Below are positions 33,601 through 47,659 of a stretch of 64,000 nucleotides of DNA, piece after piece (position 1 is the stretch's first letter; every line of letters begins with the position of its first letter). The DNA is from Adiantum capillus-veneris (Eukaryota; Streptophyta; Polypodiopsida; Polypodiales; Pteridaceae). Made by a program: the position numbers and the translations under genes. The DNA is taken from assembly GCA_014529385.2 (NCBI GenBank), contig CM043968.1:21443484-21507483 (forward strand). Direction: 5' to 3'. A model generated the notes under the pieces. That model was not told the DNA's origin, did not search any database, and saw only the letters and a list, made by a program, of their open reading frames with translations.

Positions 33601-33717
33601 TTTGTGAACTGATCATGTACTCAAGGCATGTCACTTCCTTTACTCATGTGCCAGCTCTCGTTCACCGCATCACTCCAGGGGGGATTTGTTACCATACACA
33701 TGTGGTAGTGATGTAGA

Positions 33718-33870
33718 TGTAATGCAAAATATATTTTTTTGTGTGTTTATTCATTCATGATATGAGCTTTACGTAGCTCTACAGCCTTGCACCACTGCAT
33801 GTGGGATGATTCCACCTTTCCTCTCCTTGACTCATACTCTAGGACACTAGGACAAATCTCACACCTTACA
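33718..33870. repeat. 153-bp LTR-like repeat, copy 2
   Basis: Direct match to 25489-25642, starting TGTAATG and ending CTTACA. It abuts the truncated 3' LTR of Copia-4, so it was either inserted there or joined by a deletion. Confidence 0.65.
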
Positions 33871-36750
33871 CCATGTAGTGGTCGACATCCAAGCTATTCG
33901 TGATGAAGGAATTCAGGACGGGTTTGAGGGACCGAGAAACTCGAACGCATTAGACATGCAATCAGCAAGGCAAGGGTATTGAAATTTTAGTACATAAAAC
34001 TTCCATATTAGGGAAACTTCATTGCGTAAGCTAGGTTTTGGAGCATCACCAACAAATTAATTTGGCATCACAATTGACTTCGACATGCCTTGATGCGAGA
34101 TGAGGTCCGACCATTCAACAGATTTTGCAAATTGAATTCAGTAGGGTTGGTTGGTTCTATAATTTTCGTGGCTCTCATCGGCCTCGGAGCAAGGCCAATG
34201 GCCAAAAAAACCCAAGCACAATCATTTAGACAAGGCTAGGTATTGCCTCGTCTTCAAGGAGGGATTCAAGCATGGCTAGGATCTTGTGTCATCTAAACAA
34301 GCATTAAGATCAGCAAGGGCAAGGCCATGGTTTTTGTCTTGGCAAACCTCGATAAGAGGACTCTCAATGAGATACAATTACTTAATGAGGTACCCATCAA
34401 GGACTCTCGGCAAGGTGATAATGATTACTTAAAGTGGTACACAATAGATTTTGATTTTGTTGACAATTTCTTCAAGAACATGGGGAGTGGTTATGGCATG
34501 CAACGTACTTGTGCAATGCCGTGGAAGTTTTTTCTTACTTGTGTAATGCAGACCATGAAGGCACAAGCAAGCTTGTGAAATTCACCATAAGAAACACATT
34601 TTAGACAAATCACTCAACAAGAGTACAATTTCTTGTGTTAATCAAGAAAGGCGTGTGGAAGAAAATTTACTATCAAGTTCTAATAGAAGCATGTCCTGTC
34701 CAAAGCGGTGATTCAAGTAAGTTGGTAAGCAAGTTAAATTTAAACTTTACAATCTGGAACTTATTAAATCTTGTAGAATTTTCTACCAAAATAGCTTGGC
34801 AAGCAAAAATTGCTTCGGTCAAGAAAGGTTTTGGAGTTAGATGAAGTTTGATAGCTCAGATTCTTGAGCTATCTCTTTTTGATGTTGGGCAATCTAAGCA
34901 TCATACATTAAGTGTGAGCATAGAAGCTCCACCATGTTTTATTCTTACATTGTCTTTATGTGAAGCAAGGCTTCAACTTTAAATATATTGCATAGAAGCA
35001 TCCCAAGTTTGGAATATGCTATCAGTATACAAACTTGGGGAGACTTTGCAATGTGTTTTAATGGTCCTTCACTGGGTGTCGGCATGAACCAAGCCAAGAG
35101 GAAACAATGGTACATACAATAGCTCTAAGTATATCAGAATACATGGCTATGAGCCATAGTCAAGCAAGAACAACAAAATCAAATTGAAATTCACTCTCAA
35201 GCAAGTCTTTACTTATGAAGCTGAAGACAAATGTGCCACAGAGGAGCGACAAGGTTAGACAATTTCAAGTTCTTTCTTTTGTGTTTTAATCTTTAATTTG
35301 GAAAAGACATCCTATTGTGCAAAGCAAAGTTCTTTGAAAGATTAAACAAGAAGCAAATATTTTAATCCGTGCCAAGGTACTGCCCATTGACTTCGGATAA
35401 GGGGTCATGATACACAGATTTGGAAAATTGGCAAAACAGATATACACTCATATTTTATGTATCGTCATGTTGAATTGTGACTCTATCCATGCCAGTACAA
35501 ATTGTGCAAGGCACTTATGGTATTGACGCAAACTATTGAGGTCATTATTGTAGCCAAGGGCTTATCACCTTATTTTTCTCATTTGCATGCATATCATGCT
35601 AGTAAGGTGAAATAAATTCCACCCCTTATTTTTTAGGCTTCCACTATAACACCGTCTATTGTGTCAAGGACATCATTATCTGCCTACTACTGATCACGGT
35701 GGATTCAACTCGACATGGTCTCCACACGCACTGGAATCACACGATTCTTTGAGACAAGGTAAGATCTTGTTTATCATCACGGTGGAGTCAACTCGACATG
35801 GTCTCCACATGCATTGGAATCACCAGATTATTTAAGGCAAGGTAAGATCTTGTTCGTTTCTAATGATTTTGATTGATGATTCTCCTGTTGATGTTATTTC
35901 TGCGGTTACCCATAGTCGTAACCTTTTACTTAATAACAATTGAATATGGTATACTTGCTTCTGTTTGTTGCATATGACTGCAATGGTGGACACTATATAT
36001 CGTTGGTTATTTGCACAAGGTTCATGCACTATAGATGATGATTCTTATTTGTAGCAACTTGCAAGCAAGCATGGCCTCGCTATCAAGCAACTAATTGTTA
36101 AGCTTTGAGGGTTACGACGGGTGATGGCGCGCAAAGCCCATGGTGAACAGAAGGTAGAAAAACAGAAGGAAGAGAGAGAGAGAGAGAGAGAGAGCAGAGA
36201 GAGTCGACACAGGAAGGAAAAAACATGCTATCTATTTCATTCCTTTGTAAAACCTTACAATATATAGCTAAAGGTTGCCATGCACAGTTCTAAATGCAGT
36301 GGAGTTCTTTTGCATGCTCCAAGGGAGATGTTCCCACGGGTATACCGACAAGGGCTTGAACACAACACTAAGTCGTGGGATATCATGAATTTGCTAAGAG
36401 AGCCTCAAGGCAAGTAACCTTTCTCTTCTTTTCATGGGGAGATACAATTGTTTTAAGATCCAGTTGTGATTATGATTCCAACTTGAGAGGCTATGCTGCT
36501 TAGTCTTTAACATTGATCGTGTCTATAGGAGTCAATTTTTCAGGGTATGACACAACATAAATCGCTCCATAAGAGTTGATGGACACTGATTGGCCTCTTC
36601 ACACTTGTAATTTCAAGGAAAGAAGTTCTCAACCGTCAAAGGGGAAGGGCTAAGCTCACTTTAGCAAGCTATTGTCAAGGGGTAGGGCTAAATCCTTTAG
36701 TAAGTTGCTAAGTTCAATATTGGTAGCATGATGGCATATGCTAGTTTCGG
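33871..36750. other. Region without supported genes; (GA)n at 36168-36194
   Basis: AT-rich sequence with only short open frames (the longest about 83 codons at 34327-34578, no domain). It holds one tandem duplication (listed separately) and a short (GA)n run. No LTR, terminal repeat or RNA gene could be recognised. Confidence 0.5.
35692..35856. repeat. Tandem duplication of an ~82-bp unit
   Basis: TCACGGTGGATTCAACTCGA through CATGGTCTCCACA to GGTAAGATCTTGTT occurs at about 35694 and 35777 with a few substitutions. Confidence 0.8.
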
Positions 36751-38972
<2,222 letters not shown>

Positions 38973-38973
38973 A

Positions 38974-39530
38974 GATAAAAAGGGCAATGTAGAAGTTTTG
39001 CGTTAATTGACAGCATCAAATTATTTGTTGCAATAAACTGTACAATACAGCAACATGCACGCAAATGAGAGATGACGAGATTTGCAATCAACAAGACAAT
39101 TGCTGTCGATGTGATCAGGCTTTTGGAGTGTCATATAGGTCTCTATATTTACGCCGCAACAAAGGTAAATTCAATTTCACAGTTTAAGACGGGGGCGTGC
39201 ACAAATGAGATGATGACTATTGTGTGTGAATGGGAGAGCACGACATTTGCAATCGAGAGGACGATTGATGTCGAAGTGATCAAGCTTTTGGATAGTCATA
39301 AAGTCCTTCACATCTACCCAACAACAACAAAAGTAAAATTCAGTTTTGTTCTTAATACCCTAAATTGATATGTACCCTAAACTCAATTCTCTTCTTAATA
39401 CCCTAATGACAGAGTGTCAAGGAAATATGGTTTCTCAATAAAAAAGGCAATGCAAAAGTTTTGCGTTAATTAACAGCATGGAATTATTTGTTGCAGTAAC
39501 CTATATAATGCAGCAACATGCACGTGCAAT
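38974..39530. repeat. Pair of ~90-bp direct repeats flanking a duplicated coding-like unit
   Basis: GGCAATG-AGAAGTTTTGCGT through TTATTTGTTGCA to CAGCAACATGCACG is present at about 38981-39065 and 39445-39528, spaced 464 bp. Between them a frame of 98 codons (39072-39368) consists of two related ~35-residue halves: TRFAINKTIAVDVIRLLECH and TTFAIERTIDVEVIKLLDSH. No domain is recognised. There are no polypurine tract or primer sites, so an LTR interpretation is not supported. Confidence 0.65.
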
Positions 39531-39983
39531 ATGCTAGTGTTTTTTGTGCAAACATCGTGCACAGAATGCTGGTGTGTTGTGGGGAAAAAAAAACCATACA
39601 TAAGTATGGTGTGGAGTTGGCACAATTCTCCACATTTTTTATAATACCGTAAGGAATTATGTGCCTTTCCCCCGCCACTTTTATCCCCTCCAATGTTGAA
39701 GGGGGACTTATGCTTTTCCTCTAGTGTTAGAGGGGCTAGTTTTTGTAGTAAAATCTTTTTTTTTGAAAATGACGATAGTTTGTTACCTTTGTTGTCTTAC
39801 ATTTGATTCAAGAAACAAGAATGCATGTAGTATTTTTAAAGAAAAGACTAGCATAGCCACTTCAAAAAAAAGTAATTGGGTACTGTTCAATAGTATAATA
39901 AAAACAGTATAATCGAAACGCCTTCCACTAATAATATCAGCATGAATTACTTCAAAAAATAAATTGGCAACAATATAATTGAA

Positions 39984-40226
<243 letters not shown>

Positions 40227-40231
40227 GATTG

Positions 40232-40292
40232 GCCTAGACAAACCGCACCACATTTGGTATACATATCGAGCAAGGCGTAGGTCTCCTTGTAG
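40232..40292 (-). pseudogene. Isolated PPR motif fragment
   Basis: The minus strand reads ALLDMYTKCGAV, the characteristic middle of a PPR L motif, with no continuing frame. The DNA is close to the array at 9240-9330 (GCACCACATTTGGCAAGC). It may be a copy of that array moved here together with the CAAGATGCA words just upstream. Confidence 0.6.
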
Positions 40293-40391
40293 GATTCTCA
40301 AAACCGATATTAGATAATCAAGGTAAACAATTTTTTGCAATATGATCGTAAATTTCATGATGTCTCTTTCGCTTTCTCTCTCTGTCTAAAA

Positions 40392-40394
<3 letters not shown>

Positions 40395-40466
<72 letters not shown>
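40395..40466. repeat. (GA)n microsatellite at the LINE 3' end
   Basis: 72 bases of GA directly adjoining the pentanucleotide tail of the LINE at 40467. Confidence 0.95.
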
Positions 40467-40469
<3 letters not shown>

Positions 40470-40977
40470 AATGAAATGAAATGTTATATTAACGTCTTCA
40501 AAAGGCCATAGTGACCTATGAGACCAAAAAGTTACAAGGTGGTGGATTTGATACAAAGTCAGAGTAACAAAATAACCTAACAACAGTACAAAACAAAGAT
40601 ATATACTATGGGATCTTAGATTGGTCGATGTGAGCTAAGCAAAAAACTAAGCAAAAATGGGTGGTTTGTTGGGATAGCTGAATCACAAGAGATCTAGCAT
40701 CGGTCGTTGGCGAATCTCATCAATTTCCTCCATGGTTAGTAGTCTGACCGAGCGTCGTGCATGCCTGGCCAGCGTGCTCCGAATCTTCTGACATAGCCTC
40801 CGTCGATGCTGTGTAGTCCCTCGCAGTCGTGGGCGCCTGGATTTCCCCAGTTCAATCGCTCAGTCGATCAGTGTGCCTCTGGTGTGAGACGAGGGGGAGC
40901 TCTACTGTGGGAGTGGCTCTTGCGGCGGCTGTCCCGTGTCTGCTCTGAAGAAGTCTGTGATCCGTCTTTGAGACTGG

Positions 40978-41469
40978 CTAGCTGTGTCTGTGCAGCTCTA
41001 GCAAGAACAAACCCAGGCATCTCTGATCTTCGTATCCCATTACTCTTGAGAGTGGTCCAAAACCCTCTTTGAACAAGCAATGGAAGCGGCCTCGTATCTC
41101 GTAGTAGATGGGGCAACGGCATGTATAATGTAGCTCTGTCTCAGGTTCCATGTCACACAAGGGGCATGTCCTGGCCTCTGCTGGTACTCCACTGTATCTC
41201 CCAACCTCAATCCGCAGCTGGTGAGAAGATGTGCATAATTGGCCAATAGCACATCGTATCCCATGAGACAAGTGGGTATCCATGTATCTTGGTCTCGTCA
41301 CAAAACCATCTTCCGTAAGCTGGAGAAGGTGCTCTCTGTAGAAAGACATCTTCGTGCCCAAATCCTGTGCTGGTTGTACCCATGTCCTCCTGGTGTCTAG
41401 GTGGGTCAGGTCTTGGCGGATGAGCTTGGTGATCTCTGACTGTGTAAGAGTGAGAGATGGTGCATCCAA
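40978..41469 (-). pseudogene. LINE C-terminal region with CCHC-like zinc finger
   Basis: The frame contains CPLCDMEPETELHYTCRCPI followed by YYEIRGRF, matching the zf-RVT type of zinc finger found after the reverse transcriptase of many LINEs. Upstream residues (HGIRCAIGQLCTSSHQLRI) fit the same region. It is in a different frame from the reverse transcriptase. Confidence 0.8.
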
Positions 41470-41669
41470 TGAGTGCTAGAATGGTGGCAGCCTATCTATG
41501 CTGAACCCATGCGCCTGAAACCATGATGTCATCTCCCCATACTACCATGTTGTATCTCCTTGTATGGATAACTGCCGAGAGGACTCAAGTGCTATGCGAG
41601 CATATCTGTCTCTAGGAAGTTCCCATGTGCGGTTTATGAAGTAGACTGATCTAGTGAGCGCCTCCACCA

Positions 41670-43037
41670 CTAGTGGGGGGGGGCCGCTAGCTCTGCTCGG
41701 ATAATGGCCCGTGGTACTGATGCCTTGGCTCTAATGAGCCGCGAGATCATAGAGACGAGAGGTTTCTCCATGTTCCCCCATCCGTCTGTGCGACCCGACC
41801 TCCTGTGGTGATCCAATGAAGGTCCCCATATCTCAGCCCCATAGAGCAATGCTGAAGCCACCAGGGTGTCAAAGAGCCATAGCTTCGCCCGGGGCTCTTG
41901 AAACTAAACCTGCGAACACATCCTCTCCAATCTACCCAATGCTGCGTGGGCTCTAGTCAGTCTGGTCTCTGTTGCTCTTCTGAGTGAGAATGCAGGTCCG
42001 CTAAAAACCACTCCAAGGTAAGTGTAAGCGTCTGTGTACTCCACAGTCTTCTGGCCGTATGTGAATGTAGGTGTTGACCTCCTGATCCACTGTGGGGTGG
42101 TATTAAACACCATAACCTTGGTTTTACCAAGGTTGACAGACAAACCACTTTCGTGGGCAAACGTATACAAAGCATCCAATTGACGTTGCATTCCCTTTGG
42201 GGATTCGGAGATCAACACTATATCATCAGCATATAACAAAAGTGGAATCCATGTCCCTGCCAACTGTGCACCTTTATCCCCATCGCTGTCAATGTAGTCA
42301 GAAACCTCATCCACATACATACTGAAAAGACTAGGAGAGATCGGGCAGCCCTGCTTCACCCCAATAGTGGAGTGAACCGGTGTAGAAAGTCCCTTCGGGG
42401 TGCGTACATGACCTACTACTGATCTGTACAATGCCATGATCCCCCAAATGAGCTCTGTGGGTACTCCTATTTCCTGTAATCTGTGCATCAATCTAGCTCT
42501 GGGTACTGTGTCAAAAGCTTTGCGGAAGTCCACAAAGCTACAATAGATCGGTCTCCCATGAGATCTGCCTTCCTCGATGATGGCCCTGAGTGTCAAGATA
42601 TGGTCAAGAGTAGAGAAGCCTCTCCTGAACCCTGCCTGCCCAGTTGCACGCATTCCTTCCCTCTCTGCCCATCTACTCAGCTGTTGCTCAAGAATGGATG
42701 CATACAACTGTGCTAGTGTGTGCCCAATCATAATGGTGCGGTAATTCCCAGGCTCCATGGGGTCTCCTGACTTGAAGATAGGTACGATCGTAGATAGGCT
42801 CCAAGTGTCCGGTAGGCCCTCACACATGGCACGGTTAAACATAACTGCTAGAAGCTCTTCTATTAGGTCTTTGGCATGCATGAAATTCTCAGCGACTAAG
42901 CCATCATGATCATATGCTCTCCTAGTCCTCATCCTCTCAATAGCTTTCTTCACCATCTCAGCGGTGAAAAAAACACATGTGTGTGGGCATGGATCGGGGG
43001 GGTTGGGGAGGGGCGGCTGTCTAGGTACTGTGTACAA
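41670..43037 (-). pseudogene. LINE reverse transcriptase
   Basis: A 377-codon frame contains DHDGLVAENFMHAKDLIEEL, WSLSTIVPIFKSGDPMEPGN, YRTIMIGHTLAQLYA, QAGFRRGFSTLDHILTLRAI, FVDFRKAFDTVPRARL, VKQGCPISPSLFSMYVDE and the catalytic LLLYADDIVLIS (YADD at about 42222-42233). These are reverse transcriptase blocks 1 to 5 of non-LTR elements, all with catalytic residues intact. A stop at about 41902 (CSQV-stop) is followed in the same frame by ASALLYGAEIWGPSLDHHRR down to 41670. The start of the domain is joined to the preceding frame by a shift at the G-run near 43082-43092. Confidence 0.92.
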
Positions 43038-43477
43038 AGATGACGCGTACTGACCCCAGGTCTCTGTGGAGGAAATAGCAAAGGGGGGGGGGGCTGCTCA
43101 TGAAAGAGCCACCACGCCTCACGGGAGTCCTGACTCAAGAATACCTGATATAGGTCTCGCTCGAGTCGAGCCAAAAAAGCCCTCTTTTTCCGCCGCACCA
43201 GGCGTCGGAAGTCAATCTGTGACTGTCTGTGAGTGACGTCCCCCAAAAGAACCTCCTTCTAAAGTCTGGCTCTAGTCTGGCGGCACTCCTCATCGTACCA
43301 GTTGTTGTGAGGCATGCTCCCTGATCGGTGGCGCTGCTCAGGTTGGGTGTGTGGGTATGCTTCTGCTGCTGCCTCATGTAATGTCTGTGTCAGTATAGTA
43401 GGTAGCTCCTCCAGAGGTCGCCTCGAATCCTCAGTGCATAGGTGACTGTATATCACGTCCATGTATACAGAGTCCAT
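42950..43477 (-). pseudogene. LINE linker between endonuclease and reverse transcriptase
   Basis: Two pieces in one frame are separated by a stop near 43256: EELPTILTQTLHEAAAEAYP and NNWYDEECRQTRARL, then RRLVRRKKRAFLARLERDLY with SREAWWLFHEQ. This is the usual linker of LINE ORF2. The frame is lost at a run of G residues at 43082-43092. Confidence 0.8.
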
Positions 43478-44470
43478 CTCCCGTGTGAATGTGTAGCGAG
43501 TAGGGCTGCTACCCGTGTCCTGTGTGCTACACTGGACTGGAAGGAGATGGTCATCGATACTAGAGCATGATCCACTGCCACCCCGACCGGTCTGGGCCCA
43601 GCTATGAGATCAAGGATACTAGAGATGAGATTCGGCTGTGCCATGACATAGTCCACTGTGCTGGCTCCATGTCTGTGTGGGAAGCATGTAAAACCTCCCG
43701 CAACAGGAAATCTTTGTAAGCCGTTCAAGATGGCCAATCCATGTGCAATGCCCATATCTATCAGGTGTCGCCGATACTCAGTATATTCCACATCGTGTGA
43801 TAGTGTGGACAGGCCCGTCTCTACAACATATAGCTCTCTTAGCATCTCCTCTGAAGTATCATAAAACACTGCCTGGTGATGGGTGATGGGCAATCCTAGC
43901 ATTGAAGTCTCCTAGGATGATAATGTCACCATCCCTAGAGAACTCCCATATGTCATCATCCAGAATAGAGAAAGGGGACTGTCCTCTGGGTGATGCATAA
44001 ATTGATGTACTCGGGGGAAAGTAGCAAATAGCTAGGTAGAGATATCTGCCTGTCTCTGCTTTCAATCTCACCCACATGTACCTAGCCTGCTCATCCCTGT
44101 AGGCTATATATATCAGTGGCTGCAGATCCTCTCTAAATAACACTGCCACTCCCCTCGAGCCCCGCCCTCTGTGCTCTGAGCATGTCTCTTGTCTGTAAGC
44201 CGTCTCCCACCTGTATCCACTGATGTGAGGCATGGATTGCCCAGGGGCCTGGTGTGTCTCAGAGTAAAAGATGATGTCTCTTCTAGTAAAGCTATCCTCA
44301 AAAGCACCCACATCAAGACGCATAGATCCATTACAGTTGCAGACAGCCACTTTGAGTGTGGTTCCATATGTCTCGCACCGTCTTGTGGAGTGTCGCTCTA
44401 GTATTACCACTTTTCCATCTCGGTAAAAGGCAATCTTGCCTTTTCCCCTTGCCACTCTAATCTCCGGCAT
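43453..44470 (-). pseudogene. LINE APE-type endonuclease
   Basis: The frame at 43859-44470 shows KVAVCNCNGSMR, DIIFYSETHQAPGQ (catalytic E), GYRWETAYRQ, RGSRGVAVLFREDL and DGDIIILGDFNAR (the DFN motif). After a frameshift near 43885 it continues in 43453-43902 with HRHGASTVDYVMAQPNLIS (SxxDY) and GVAVDHALVSMTI (SDH-like, here VDH). These are the landmarks of apurinic-endonuclease-like domains that nick target DNA. The one frameshift disrupts the protein. Confidence 0.9.
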
Positions 44471-44476
44471 TACTTC

Positions 44477-44773
44477 CTACATATGAGCGATCTGCGAGAG
44501 GGTCAGATCATCCCCGAGAGAGATGCCAATCTCTTTAAGAGTTGGTCTTTTCTTCAAGAAGGACTTCTTTGCTTCCATGGAGGGAAAATAGAGGATGAGT
44601 GCTCTTTCTCTTGAGGTTTCTCCACTGCTTCCATTTTTCTTTATGTTGCCCACTCTCCATGCCCTTGTGTGCGTCTGCTCATGAACCCCCATCAAGGCTG
44701 TGAGTTCTTTTACTTCTTCGTCCACATTGCCTTTGTCTTTAAGACCGCAAATTCTCACATGTAAAGCTCGCAC
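44477..44773 (-). pseudogene. LINE ORF1 remnant
   Basis: 98 codons with RALHVRICGLKDKGNVDEEV, then ALILYFPSMEAKKSFLKKRP. This resembles the RNA-binding ORF1 product of LINEs (an RRM-like fold is possible). Full ORF1 proteins are several hundred residues, so the 5' part is missing. Confidence 0.6.
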
Positions 44774-44825
44774 CTGTCTCCTTTGCTCCTCCTCTAGTGT
44801 CTGATTAATGATAGTGGGTGTGGAC

Positions 44826-44927
44826 GTGAGAGAGAGAATATCTCTTATTTTGATTGAGATGATAAGGAAGTTTTAAGTGTCTTAAATCCCGTTAAGAGAG
44901 AATCCCATGAACAGGGTGAGAAGTTTT

Positions 44928-45025
<98 letters not shown>

Positions 45026-45600
45026 GAATCCTTTTTGGAGTCGCAAGAGATGAGATATCGGCCTTGATTAAGGGTTTTTTGAAAAGTACTGTGTTGCTCT
45101 ATAGGGTGTAAGCTAATTGCTTGGGCTATCGACGCTAATAAAATTTTGGAAGCTCTAAAGATATGAAGGTGCCCCTCACAAAAGTTCTTGAAGCAAAAGA
45201 TAAGTTATGTTCGTTTGATGTAAAAACAACATCAATATTCATAATCACACCATAATTTTACACCATGGCTCATGCTCTTGAAATGTCTCTCTTTTGAAAT
45301 ATGACATCTCTCTCTCGTCCTCAATACATGATGATAATAAACCCGAGCATTGTGTGGGCTTGAGGGAGAGTGTCTGATACATGCTTTGCAAGATGAATTT
45401 GTTGCACTTACATATTTTAGGCTCCTTGTTTTGGGGGAGAGTGTAGTAGATATATAGTTTGAGCTCTATCTCTGCTAGGTTTTTCTTGGTCCGGGTCTGC
45501 TCCATGGCCCAAGCCTAGGAAAATATCCATCAGTGGCATGCCTGGAGGACATAGCTTGCAACATCTAGGTGTTCCAACAAAAACTGTGCATCCTAAATGG
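44826..45600. repeat. Dispersed repeat R, copy B (3' third)
   Basis: Matches 38195-38972 of copy A: ATTTTGATTGAGATGATAAG, TTTTAAGTGTCTTA, GGTGTAAGC-AATTGCTTGGG, TAGGCTCCTTGTTTTGGGGG and AAAATATCCATCAGTGGCA. Contains a 93-base (GA)n run (44930-45022). Its left side is replaced by the LINE. Confidence 0.85.
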
Positions 45601-46046
45601 ATTTGTTTCTTTTCTCTTTTTTAGTTCAAAAGCAATATTGCACTTTACCATATTTTTGCCCAGATTTTTTGGATATGCTTTTATGTGAGAAACTTTTTTT
45701 GGTTAACAACTGCTCATTTCCATCACCTTGGCTTGTGCATGTAAACTTGGACCCAAGCACCTATAAATCCCTTTGTAAACTCGTTTTAGATCATTGGGAA
45801 AGACCCACTCAAGGTCCTTAAGGAGTCATCAAGGATCATTAGGAGTGCCAAGTCAAGTCATCAGTGCAAGGCTAGGGGTGTTTACTTGGTTATATCTTTT
45901 TGTGATTACATAGTGTCCATCTCTTGGTTTTTCATATTTTTTTTGGCATACATCATTTATAGCCCAATGGATAAGGCACTGATCTTCACCATAATTCTAG
46001 GTTCAACACTAGCAGGCTAGAATTCCCCACAGGACGCCACTTTTGC
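45601..46046. other. Spacer with no recognised feature
   Basis: AT-rich sequence between two copies of repeat R, with one unsupported 74-codon frame. Confidence 0.4.
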
Positions 46047-46487
46047 AGTTTTTTTTGAGCCTCAACGAGCGCGGTTGCATGAGCAATATGTTGCAGGAAT
46101 AAACAAAGAGAAAAGAAGAAGACCAATGGCTAGAGACCAAGCTGGCAATCGATATGATGCAATTAAAATTTACAACGGTCGTTAGCAGATATGCAATGTT
46201 ATCAATATGTGGTAAAAGATATGCACAAGAGAATTATATGTGTGTATGTATGTAGCCTTAGACGAGGGAGGAGTGCATATGAAGAGAGAAAAAGGAGGAG
46301 AGTAAGGAGGCCATTTTGTTGCCATGTCGATGCTAAGGGGGTGTTGGTTAGCCATAGAGGGCACGGTTTTTGGTTGCCATGCGGAGTGAAGGATACGATG
46401 AGAGAACCCCATTGCGAGGTCCATATTGACGGTGTGAACGGGAGTCTAAAAAGCCTTTGTAGGAAAAATAGAATATTTTTATAATAT
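46047..46487. repeat. Dispersed repeat R, copy C, left half
   Basis: Matches 36751-37270 of copy A, including GCGGTTGCATGAGCAATATG, AAGATATGCACAAGAG, GTATGTATGTAGCCTT and GTGTGAACGGGAGTCTAAAA. It stops at AATAT (46483-46487), where a short-LTR element begins. Confidence 0.85.
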
Positions 46488-46629
46488 TGTGGTGTGTAGT
46501 TGTGTAGGTAGAGTCCGTCCACCTAGTGTGGTTGGACATGTTATGGTTGTAACTGCTTGATGGTAATATAAAGAGGTGCCGGATGAGAGAGAGGCACACT
46601 TGGTTCGGTCTAATCCCGTGTACACCACA
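46488..46629 (+). repeat. Left LTR (142 bp) of the short-LTR element
   Basis: TGTGGTGTGTAGTTGTG through TAATATAAAGAGGTGCC to CCCGTGTACACCACA. TAATATAAAG may act as a TATA box. TTGGTGGAGGAG follows, which is not a tRNA-Met primer site. Confidence 0.85.
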
Positions 46630-46727
46630 TTGGTGGAGGAGATGGGCAAGGGTTGGTTAGAAACCTTTTCTTTATTTTCTTGGGGAATCCCTATGACAGC
46701 GTCGATGGCATTCCTGCTTGACACGGG

Positions 46728-46842
<115 letters not shown>

Positions 46843-47659
46843 GTACACGTTCTTTCTTGCACATACATAGCTATTGGAAGCTCCCTCTTCGGCAGAACGA
46901 GCACACCTCTCCCTTCACATTCGTTCTTTTCACCTGGTAGTGCTAGAGGTATTGAGCTGCAACAGTTGGCACATTCTCTCCACCATAGCCAGAACCGAGC
47001 CGTAGCAAAAACGTGGCCTTTCGAACCTGCGCTTGCAGAGGGCTTGATCCTGCTCCGAACTTACCATGCAATTTTGTAAAACGACGTGTAGCTGCTATTT
47101 TCAGCAGTTTTTATCCACATCAGTCTTTATAGGCGAGATGAGCATGTCACCATGAAACACTTGGAATATGTATATCATAAAACCAAATAAGGAATCTTAT
47201 CAAGTGTGAAAACACACAACGGTGCCATATGTAGGGCCACGACTCCCCAGATAGGTATGTACATGACATTTACTGTAGTAGACGCTTCAACATATATCAC
47301 AATATGTACATTATTGTTTTTATTCCCATGCATTGAGAAGTGTCAAAAGTGAGGTGAATTTTTTTATTTCACATCATGTACATGCCACGGCAGGATATCA
47401 ATCCCGTCTAAACCTACATATCCTCTTGTATGTGCCAACTTGATTGCTTCTTTGTTTGCATACACCTCGATTGTAAACATCTATTGATGGATGCAACAAG
47501 AACACAATTCCCACTTGGGTCATATGGAAAGCATAATTTTTTTTTTGTCATAATAGCACAGACATATGATAAGCAATGCATTCCCTAAATTGATAGGCAT
47601 AACATTAGAGGGATATCCATCAAGAACATCAAAGCATTTCCCTCTATCAAAGGGCGTAT

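Larger units (their letters stand above)
28792..33717 (+). mobile_element. Ty1/copia retrotransposon Copia-4, 3' LTR truncated
   Basis: A plus-strand element of the same family as Copia-2. It has a 226-bp 5' LTR (28792-29017), TTGGTATTAGAGC as primer binding site (29019-29031), gag, protease, integrase, reverse transcriptase and RNase H, a polypurine tract CAGGGGGGATT, and only the first 31 bp of the 3' LTR (33687-33717). The 3' LTR is cut by the 153-bp repeat at 33718. Many frameshifts and stops are present; it is a dead copy. Confidence 0.92.
40467..44825 (-). mobile_element. Non-LTR retrotransposon (LINE)
   Basis: A 4.4-kb minus-strand element holding, in order, an ORF1 remnant, APE-type endonuclease, reverse transcriptase and a C-terminal zinc-finger-like region. 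There are no LTRs. At its 3' end the minus strand reads CATTTCATTTCATTTCAT, a short simple-sequence tail in place of poly-A. ORF1 is short, which suggests 5' truncation. Both sides are GA-rich: (GA)n at 40395-40466 and GTGAGAGAGAGAA at about 44828. It lies at the start of repeat R copy B, so insertion into a GA tract of R is likely. Several frameshifts and stops inactivate it. Confidence 0.9.

Noticed and set aside
38974-39530. Interpretation of the 90-bp direct repeats as LTRs of a tiny retroelement
   Set aside because: No TG...CA ends, primer site, polypurine tract or target duplication was found.
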